DNA from: Cryptomeria japonica
Lineage: Eukaryota > Streptophyta > Pinopsida > Cupressales > Cupressaceae
Direction: 5' to 3'
Length of the DNA: 64,000 nt
NCBI RefSeq assembly: GCF_030272615.1
Contig: NC_081412.1
Coordinates: forward strand, 474,557,657 to 474,621,656
A program made the position numbers and the translations under genes. Each line of letters begins with the position of its first letter. The stretch's first letter is position 1. The notes under the pieces are model-generated. The model did no database searches and was not told the origin of the DNA. It was given only the letters and a program-made list of their open reading frames with translations. Of this stretch, positions 57,511 to 64,000 are shown piece by piece.

Positions 57511-57545
57511 AGATACAGATACAGATACAGATACAAATACAAATC
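57511..57545. repeat. AGATAC/AAATAC hexamer repeat at element junction
   Basis: About four AGATAC units followed by two AAATAC units, lying exactly where the G2 integrase sequence breaks off. Confidence 0.85.
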
Positions 57546-57551
57546 CACTTT

Positions 57552-58360
57552 TCACACACATAGATCCCTCAACTCATATACACCCCTTGGGCTCATACCA
57601 TACACAACCTCAAAAGGACTCCTTCCTATGCTCTGATTAATAGAGTCATTATAAGCATATTCTACTTGGGGAAGTATGAGATCCCATGACTGGCCATGCT
57701 CTTTGGTGAGGCACCTCAACAAGTTTCCCAATAACCTATTAACAACCTTAGTTTTCCCATGTTTTTGTGGATGATAGGCAGAACTAAAAGTCAAATTTGT
57801 TCTCAACTTCTTCCACAAGGTCCTCCAAAAATGACCTAGGAACATGGAATCTCTATCTGACACAATAGTCAAAGGAAGGCCATGAATCCTTACAATCTCT
57901 TTGAAAAATAAACCATCTATGTGAGATGCATCATTTGTAGTTCTACAAGGAATAAAATGTGCTATCTTACTGAATCTATCAACAACAACATACACACTTC
58001 CATACCCTCTTTGTGTCTTTGGCAGACCCAAAACAAAGTCCATGTTGATTGAATAATATGGGCGGTTAGGTACTCACAAAGATTGATAAAGACCTATATT
58101 AGAACTTGATCCTTTAGCTCTTTGACACACCCCACAACTCTCCACAGACCTTTTGACATCAATATTCATCCTCAGCCAATGATAAAATCTCTTGACCTGC
58201 TCCAAAGTCTTATCATGTCCAAAATGTCCACCTAGACTCCCACAAAGCTTCTCTTAGATCAGATTTGATCTCATAGAGCATTTTAGCACACACAACTAAG
58301 CACCCTTGAATAACAGACCATCTTTAAATACAAAGTCAAAATAATCATTGTGAAAAGAAC
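57552..58360 (-). pseudogene. Ty3/gypsy integrase of G2
   Basis: HHCC part near 58,090-58,240 (GGHFGHDKTLEQV, FYHWLRMNIDVKRSVESCGVC). The core at 57,552-58,043 is a 163-codon frame starting MDFVLGLPKTQRG, with VVVDRFSKIAHFIP and IVSDRDSMFLGHFW around the catalytic Asp residues. HGKTKVVNR stands where the family has DGQTEVVNR, so the catalytic Glu is Lys. AYNDSINQSIGRSPFEVVYG follows. It ends abruptly after ELRDL. Confidence 0.87.
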
Positions 58361-58639
58361 CTTATGACTGATTGTAAACAACAAAGGAATCTCTAAAGTC
58401 ATCATCATCTTGATACATAACTCTCAATGCATCCACTCATACACTTTGGAGTTGTATCTCTTGTACTTAGAGCATCAACAACATTGTTTTATTGGCCCTT
58501 CTTATGCTTGAGTTTGAAGGTATATGCCTACAAGTATTCGATCCATTTCATATGCCTATGACTCAAGTTATCTTGGTTGTTCAAAAAACTTAGTGCATGA
58601 ATGTATGTGAAGACAATGAACTCCCAAGGCAAGAGATTG
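58361..58639 (-). pseudogene. RNase H of G2, C-terminal part
   Basis: The minus-strand reading gives SLNNQDNLSHRHMKWIEYL-like sequence, then FKLKHKKGQ and NNVVDALS, the conserved end of gypsy RNase H (ΦxΦKHxxGxxNxVADALS). It is separated from its N-terminal part by the solo LTR. Confidence 0.75.
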
Positions 58640-59883
58640 TGTTGGATATTATTGGTCATTTCTACTACTAGGATATGTTATTTTCATTTATGTCAACATA
58701 TTTTTGTGATTGTGGATTGGGAAGATCTCATGATCCAGTTTTGTTGTTGTTTTGCTTATCACTATTCTGCAAAGCTCGGTATATCCTCTGATATATTTTG
58801 GTCTGATCAGATCTTGTGCTAAGATTTTGGGATATTGTTGGGGATGGTCTTGTGTATCTTCATTTCAGATGGTTCATGATTTGGTACTATTCAAGTTATC
58901 TTTCTTCATGACAGTTGTTGATTGGTTGTGTTCTAAAGCTTTCAAATGTTGATCGATAAAGATTTGATAAGTGGTGTTGGTGTAGTTGTTCCTGATGATT
59001 CTAACATGCTTGCTGGTGTTTCCTAGTCATGTCCTATTTTTTTTGGCAATCCAAATTGATCGTTGTGTGATTTTGTGTGGTTTTCATCAACCGGTGATGA
59101 TTTGCATGTTATGCAGTATTTTTGGTGGTGTAGCGTGTTGTGGTTGATCTTGGTCTGGTTTCCTATGGATTTTTGTATTTGGGAATTTTATTTAGGTCGA
59201 TGATATTTGATGTAAATCATTTTATTGGTTTGGTAGATTATCTTTGTATCGTGTGATGTAATTTTGTAATTATGAGTTGAGGGTTAGGGTTTTGCCGACC
59301 TTATTATCAAGGTTTATGAATTATATATATAGGTGATATATTCATGTAATTTAGGTGTCAATGTTGTGTTTGCATTATCAGAGAGAGGTGTATGTGCAAA
59401 CAAGTGATTTATCCTTCGATGTTGAGCTCAAGGAGAGATTGGTTTTGCAGAGTAGACAACTATACTTAACCGGAACTGTAATCAGGCATTCGGAGATGTT
59501 ATTCTTTCAGTTTATTTCTTCTAGATTGTAGTCCGAATATTATTGTAAGTCAGTGAGACTTTCATAAGGGTCATATCCTTTCAAGACATTATATTTGAGT
59601 AGTGATCTCTAGGCAATGTGCTTGAATGCCTATGCATTCCCCATTTTAATATTTTCACATAAAACTGCAGAGTATCATCTTACTATGGGTAGGTTCCTAC
59701 CATGATTTTTCCCTTAACCTAGTTTTCCACATCAAGATTTTGGTGTTGCATGTTGTGCTTTCAATTTTTCTATCTGTCTTATTGCTGCAGTTTATTAGAT
59801 TTGTTTTTGGTGGTTAATTTTGTTATTCCGGTGAAGACTGATTCACCCCCCTTCTCAGTCTTCCTTCTTGATTGCCGCTAATA
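58640..59883 (+). mobile_element. Element I: solo LTR of a copia-type element
   Basis: 1,244 bp beginning TGTTGGATATTATTGG and ending TTGCCGCTAATA, where related LTRs end TGCTGCCAACA. The flanks GATTG (58,635-58,639) and GATAG (59,884-59,888) match at four of five bases. There is no internal region and no second LTR, and RNase H of G2 continues on both sides. It is related to the LTR of element E (TATCGTGTGGTGTAATTTTG-like block near 59,247, ATTCACCCCCCTTCTCAGTC near 59,841). A TATA run lies near 59,320. It formed by recombination between two LTRs. Confidence 0.83.
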
Positions 59884-60145
59884 GATAGTGCCTCCACTTC
59901 TTTAGTTATGGAAATAATGCATAAAGTTCCAAATCATATCATGAGTACTTTCTTTTGGCCTCATTTAGTTTTTCACTAAAGAAAGCCATTGGTCTGCCTT
60001 CTTGGCTCAAGACCGCTCCAAATGCAAAACCACTAGCATCACATTCCACTGTGAATATCTTGTTGAAGTCAAGCAATGCAAGTATGGGTTGTTGGGCCAT
60101 CCCATTCTTCAAATATTCAAAGCTCTTCTCTACTGCATTAGTCCA
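59884..60145 (-). pseudogene. RNase H of G2, N-terminal part
   Basis: NAVEKSFEYLKNGMAQQPIL, VECDASGFAFGAVLSQEGRP, AFFSEKLNEAKRKYS. The catalytic Asp of the CDAS box is present. It follows the RT frame directly after one TAA at 60,146. Confidence 0.82.
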
Positions 60146-61303
60146 TTAGAACTTAATCTTTTTGTCCCCCTTGATAGTATCAATGATAGGAAAACAAATA
60201 TGGTTAAAATTCGTTATAAACTTTATATAGAAGCTAGCAGGACCATGAAAGCTTCTCACCTTTCCTACTATCCTTGGAGTTGCACAATTGAGTATTTCCT
60301 CTACTTTGGTGGGATCCATCTTAAATGCACCCTTGGAGATCACAAAGCCAAGATATAATAGCTCCTTCTTCATGAACTCACACTTCTTGAGGTTTATCAT
60401 TAGCTTCTCCTCATTCAACTTCATCAAGACCAAGTTAAGGTGTTGCAAGTGTTCCTCTTTAGACCTGCTAAAAACAAGAATGTCATCCAAATAAAAAACT
60501 ACAAATTTACCTATGAAAGAATTCAATACCTCATTCATCAACCTCATGAAGGTACTTGGGGTATTGGAGAGCCCAAATTGCATGAGAGGCCATTCATACA
60601 AACCCTCATTTGTCTTGAAAGTGGTTTTCCATTCATCTCCCTCCCTAATCCTAATCTGATGGTAGCCACTCTTAAGGTCTATTTTTGAGAAATAGCATGC
60701 CCCTCCAAGACAGTCCATCAAATCTTCCACTCTTGGAATAGGAAACTGGTACCTTATTGTGATTTTGTTGATTTCCCTTGAATCAATGCATAATCTCCAA
60801 TCTCCATCTTTCTTAGGTGCCAAAACAGTAAGCACAACATAAGGTCTCAAACTCTCTCTTATGAATCCTTTATCCAACAACTCTTGAACTTGCCTCCTTA
60901 TCTCCTCATTTTGTTGGGGTCTTATCTTGTATGATGCTTTGTTTAGTATACTTGCATCAGGTATAAGGTCAATGTGATGACTTACATCCCTTATAGGGGG
61001 CAAAGAACTAGGGAGGTCCTTTACAATTATGTCTTCATACCTGTTCAATAAGGTTTGAACTTCCTTTGGATCATCATCAACATATGTTGTTGTCAAAACT
61101 GATTTAGGTTTGATCATGATGGCATATCCTTGTCCATTCTCTTCCTTCAATATCTTCAAAAAATCCTTCTCCCCAACCACCATAAAACTAGACCCAACTT
61201 TCTTGTCCTCTCCTTCATCTTGTAGTGAAGTCAATGTGAAGGAAAATCCATCCTTTTCTATCACATGTGTTCTTGTGTCCATCATGTTTGGTCCTCCTAT
61301 CAT
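60146..61303 (-). CDS. Ty3/gypsy reverse transcriptase of G2
   Basis: A 385-codon open frame. The N-terminal part (1-100) is the protease-RT linker with LLNRYEDIIVKDLPSSLPPI. RT follows: HHIDLIPDASILNKASYKI (about 109-127), GDWRLCIDSREINKITIRY (about 167-185), YFSKIDLKSGYHQIRIREG (about 204-222) and the catalytic FYLDDILVFS with Asp 273 and 274. The thumb reads NLKKCEFMKKELLYLGFVIS. The frame is unbroken through the whole RT, and all catalytic residues are present. It is the only gypsy RT here that could fold. RNase H begins right after its stop. Confidence 0.9.
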   Translation of the reverse strand: MIGGPNMMDTRTHVIEKDGFSFTLTSLQDEGEDKKVGSSFMVVGEKDFLKILKEENGQGYAIMIKPKSVLTTTYVDDDPKEVQTLLNRYEDIIVKDLPSSLPPIRDVSHHIDLIPDASILNKASYKIRPQQNEEIRRQVQELLDKGFIRESLRPYVVLTVLAPKKDGDWRLCIDSREINKITIRYQFPIPRVEDLMDCLGGACYFSKIDLKSGYHQIRIREGDEWKTTFKTNEGLYEWPLMQFGLSNTPSTFMRLMNEVLNSFIGKFVVFYLDDILVFSRSKEEHLQHLNLVLMKLNEEKLMINLKKCEFMKKELLYLGFVISKGAFKMDPTKVEEILNCATPRIVGKVRSFHGPASFYIKFITNFNHICFPIIDTIKGDKKIKF

Positions 61304-61318
61304 ACTGCCAAGATCTTC

Positions 61319-61717
61319 TTAAGAGAAGATGACAACAATCCATGGGAAGGATATCACACAAAATTTTGCCTTTGTGGCCTCCAATGATGAATTCTTCCCA
61401 TGCTTGTTCATTACCAAGACTTGTTTTCCCTTGTTTAGCCATGGCACCTTGTAGGGAATGGAATGGGGAATTATCTTCAAGTTTAATTTCTCTACCATAT
61501 CTAGAGACACCAAATTATCAGTAGAGCCCAAGTCTATGACAACTCTACATACATTTCCATGAGAATTGCAAGTGGTTCTAAATAGTTGTTTTCTTTGTGG
61601 AGGCCCTTGGACTGTTGGTACCTTTATGAGTGTCCTTCTCATCATCAAACATTCACCAACTTCTAGAGTAGCATGTTGAGAGGGTGAGTTTATACTTCCC
61701 TCATCTTGCTCTTGCAC
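61319..61717 (-). pseudogene. Aspartic protease of G2
   Basis: A 132-codon frame: TLEVGECLMMRRTLIKVPT, then RVVIDLGSTDNLVSLDMVEK near 61,500-61,560, the retropepsin-like site (family VIIDGGSxxN) with the catalytic Asp kept. It ends at a stop before the RT frame. Confidence 0.78.
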
Positions 61718-62763
61718 AAATTGAGTTCTCCTCTCATTCCCATGAGAAATTGAGTTGTGCTTATCCAGGCACTTGAAAGTTGAATGGCCAAATTGGTTGC
61801 AGTTGTAACACCTTCTAGAGAAGGTATTGGTACCCCTACCTTGTCCATTGAACCTACCTCTCCTATTAGTCCTTCCCCTAAAGCTTCCTCTTTGGTTTGT
61901 ACTCGGTTCTTGACTACTAATAGATTTTTCTTGTGGTTTGGAGGATTTTCCTCTTCCCCCAAAGGATCCTCTGCCCTTATGATTCTTTCCTCTACCTCTA
62001 GACTACCATTCTTGTCTCCTTTTGATCTTTTCTTCTACCCTCACTGACAATTGGAAGCACTCTTCAACACTTCTAGGAGTAGCAAGACTTAGTTCATCTT
62101 GAATGTTGAACCTAAGTCCATTTATATACCTTGCAATCTTCTTGACTTCATATTGATGGTGACCTACCCTCATGCTCAACTTGTGGAACTCTTCAGTATA
62201 AGCCATCACATCCAACTCTTTTTTCTTCAAATTCTACAACTTCCTAAACATTTGGATTGTATAATCACTCGGTGGGTATTGACCCTTCATCTTGGACACC
62301 ATTCTATCCCATGAACTGATCTTTGGTTTTCCTCTCCTCATCCTCTTTGATTGAACATAGTTCCACTATGTCAGTGCTAATCCCTTCAACTTTGTCTTGG
62401 CCAATTTCACCTTTTGTTCTTCTGGTACCTCCTTGTATTCAAAGTAGTTTTCTAGGGCATCAATCCAATCTAGCACTTATTCATTGTTCATCTTCCCACT
62501 ATATATGGGTAACTCCATTTTGAGATCAATTTGATCCCCTTTCATAACCTTTAGCATGCTCAAAATCCTCTTTATAAATTGGATCCCCCTCGAGGACCTT
62601 CATTCTCATGCTCATTCTCTTCTTCATGGTCACTTTCTTCCTAAATGACCCCACCTCTTATTAGGCTTGCTTCTATGGCTACTAATTTATCTAGGAATCC
62701 ATCATGAGACTCCTTTATTGTTCTCACTTCTCAGGTTAGGATTGTATTGCCTTTGGGAGACAT
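61718..62763 (-). pseudogene. Gag of G2
   Basis: The ATG at 62,763 gives MSPKGNTILT before a stop. Capsid motifs: KMELPIYSGKMNNE, VLDWIDALENYFEYKEVPEE, KLAKTKLKGLALT, then 62,003-62,230 LDVMAYTEEFHKLSMRVGHH and ARYINGLRFNIQDELSLATP. A basic Gly/Arg-rich stretch and one complete CCHC knuckle (CYNCNQFGHSTFKC) lie at about 61,765-61,812. About five stops interrupt it. It is the retrotransposon Gag family with an intact nucleocapsid box. Confidence 0.82.
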
Positions 62764-62834
62764 CTTGCCCTTTCACCTTTACAACCACTTCTTCACACTA
62801 CCACCCTTCTTTCACTTCCTCAATCAGAATCTAT

Positions 62835-62846
62835 GGTTTGATACCA
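62835..62846 (-). promoter_or_regulatory. Primer binding site of G2
   Basis: The minus strand reads TGGTATCAAACC, 14 bases from the LTR end; initiator-Met type. Confidence 0.8.
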
Positions 62847-62860
62847 CTTTAAATAGAGAA

Positions 62861-64000
62861 TGTTACCAACTTAACAAAATAACATTCATAAATCACGTAC
62901 AAAGGCACATGTGACCCTTTATTGGAGATCTTTTCTCCCAACTTACATATCTTCCTCTTTAGGTTTCTTAAACATAGACCGGTTTAGGAACACACTTGAT
63001 GTAGGTTACCAAATAACTCAATAATTCAAAGGAATACTTGTAAAACATCTTAGGGAATCAATACAAACATCTTCCATGTATTGGTATGAGCCTCTAATAA
63101 ATTCTTTGATGAGTTGCTTCACAACCGGACTAATTTCCTAGTAGCCATACTCAGAGGGTTTTCAAGGCATAACTTTTTGTACATATGGTTTCAAGATAAA
63201 ATAGGGGAATTTATGAGTACCCTTTTTTTCTCATATATAACATATAAACTTGGATCTAGGGGTTGTTTCAGAATGTACCCCTCTTTTTTTTTACTGGTAA
63301 TTTTCCAACTAGGCCTAATTAGGCCACTTTTCCTAAGCAAGTGCCAACAATTCACGTGCCAAAATTAAAAACTCAACTCTATAGGTTGAGGCACATCACA
63401 TAGGGTCCAAATTTTCATATTACAACACTTATTTTCACTATCCAAGTTTCAAACACCAAACCCTCACTTCTACCTATGTTCATTAGGCCTAACACATGGA
63501 GATGTTAGGTTAATTTTGCCTCAAAAGTGGTCCAAACTCCACTTCCTACAAAAACTGCTCCAAAATCCATCTCCATTACTGCTATCCATTCTATTCCACC
63601 AATTTTGGCAATTCAGAAAGGTGGAATGGAGGTTTTAATCACATTTTTCTCTTCAAACTCTATGAAATAGGGTTTTTGGACAGTTTTAAGAATAATGCCT
63701 ACAAAATGCTCAAAAACTTATGGAAATGAATGAAACTAGTGTCAAATGAAAGAAGAATCAGAGCACTTTCAAATGCATCTGGTGTGAGAATGCAACTCAT
63801 CCATATAGGCATGTGATTCTCAATGCAATAGAGAAAAAACAAGAAAAAGTGCAAGAAACAAAGCTTGTTTTTATTATTTCTCCTCCAAATCTCTTCAACA
63901 ACAACCACCTAAATTATGAGGAGAAGATACATATATTTTTTTCCTCCAAACAAATTTTTAACCAACATTCATAACCACTTTTTGAATTTATGACCGTTGG
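62861..64000 (-). repeat. 5' LTR of G2, right edge outside window
   Basis: In plus reading it starts TGTTACCAAC next to the PBS. There is no coding content; small open frames here are chance. No partner LTR is visible in the window, so the boundary rests on the PBS and the TG..CA rule only. Confidence 0.65.

Larger units (their letters stand above)
34170..57545 (+). mobile_element. Element T: Tat-lineage Ty3/gypsy element with antisense PMD gene, split by element H
   Basis: Plus-strand gag, protease, G-patch, RT, RNase H, a second Tat-type RNase H and integrase lie from 35,965 to 51,504 with H inserted at 43,095-50,809. An antisense plant-mobile-domain gene follows. Two RNase H domains and the GGAG-type protease point to the Tat clade. 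I could not identify matching LTRs: the left leader (34,170-35,964) and the right tail (55,650-57,545) show no clear similarity. Both ends are therefore approximate, and the 3' LTR may be missing. Confidence 0.72.
55650..57545 (+). other. Right-hand non-coding tail of element T
   Basis: AT-rich sequence. It has an irregular repeat region at 56,120-56,480, TTAATTAA-rich sequence at 56,640-56,990 and a TATA-like CTATAAATTCAAGC near 57,109-57,122 followed by CT-rich sequence, as in plant LTR promoters. Part of it may be a 3' LTR, but I could not define its ends. The single open frame at 57,002-57,184 has no recognisable content. Confidence 0.4.
57546..64000 (-). mobile_element. Element G2: Ty3/gypsy element, left end truncated, interrupted by solo LTR I
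   Basis: Minus-strand 5' LTR (right, running off the window), PBS, gag, protease, RT, RNase H and integrase. The left end is cut shortly after the integrase motif GVYELRDL, so its C-terminus and the 3' LTR are lost. RNase H is interrupted at 58,640-59,883. Confidence 0.87.

Noticed and set aside
1-64000. tRNA, rRNA, CRISPR, bacterial or organellar genes
   Set aside because: None was seen. Short matches to tRNA ends are the primer binding sites of the elements.

Overview
This 64 kb window looks like nuclear DNA from a seed plant with a large, repeat-rich genome. I infer a gymnosperm-like genome from the AT-rich, deeply nested and decayed LTR retrotransposons, but the sequence does not settle the species. 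I see no rRNA, tRNA, CRISPR array, bacterial operon or clear single-copy host gene. Almost every base belongs to a Ty1/copia, Ty3/gypsy or non-autonomous LTR element, or to sequence captured by one.

Layout. (A) 1-14,628, minus strand: a non-autonomous LTR element with a coiled-coil/CCHC Gag and an unidentified accessory reading frame, but no pol. It is split by (B) 4,306-13,043, a young non-autonomous element with two 3.29-kb LTRs, a perfect 5-bp target duplication, a repeat-built protein of unknown function, and a pentatricopeptide-repeat (PPR) gene fragment inside each LTR. (G1) 14,629-24,356, minus: a Ty3/gypsy pol split inside the reverse transcriptase by (C) 16,561-23,713, a complete Ty1/copia element. 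(D) 24,357-26,450, plus: a second copy of the A family. It is broken by (E) 26,451-30,988, plus, a Ty1/copia element, which is cut by (F) 30,989 to about 34,170, minus, a different Ty1/copia element. (T) about 34,170-57,545, plus: a Tat-lineage Ty3/gypsy element with two RNase H domains and a G-patch. It is split in the integrase by (H) 43,095-50,809, minus, a nearly intact Ty1/copia element. Downstream of the T integrase, on the opposite strand, lies an intron-containing plant-mobile-domain (PMD) gene with its own TATA box. (G2) 57,546-64,000, minus: a Ty3/gypsy element truncated in the integrase and interrupted in RNase H by (I), a solo LTR at 58,640-59,883.

Four perfect or near-perfect target-site duplications (B, C, H, I) fix the insertion boundaries and show that the split domains on either side belong together. 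LTR divergence estimated by eye gives a relative order: B (about 1.6 percent) is younger than H (about 5 percent), which is younger than C (more, with indels).

Most notable are three pieces of non-retroviral coding sequence carried by elements. They are the antisense PMD gene, whose frame of about 589 codons has no frameshift and whose 19 internal stops are only TAG or TGA; the two-repeat-type protein of B; and the PPR fragment in the B LTRs. The boundaries of F (right), T (both ends) and G2 (left) could not be fixed. All domain calls are by eye, without database searches.
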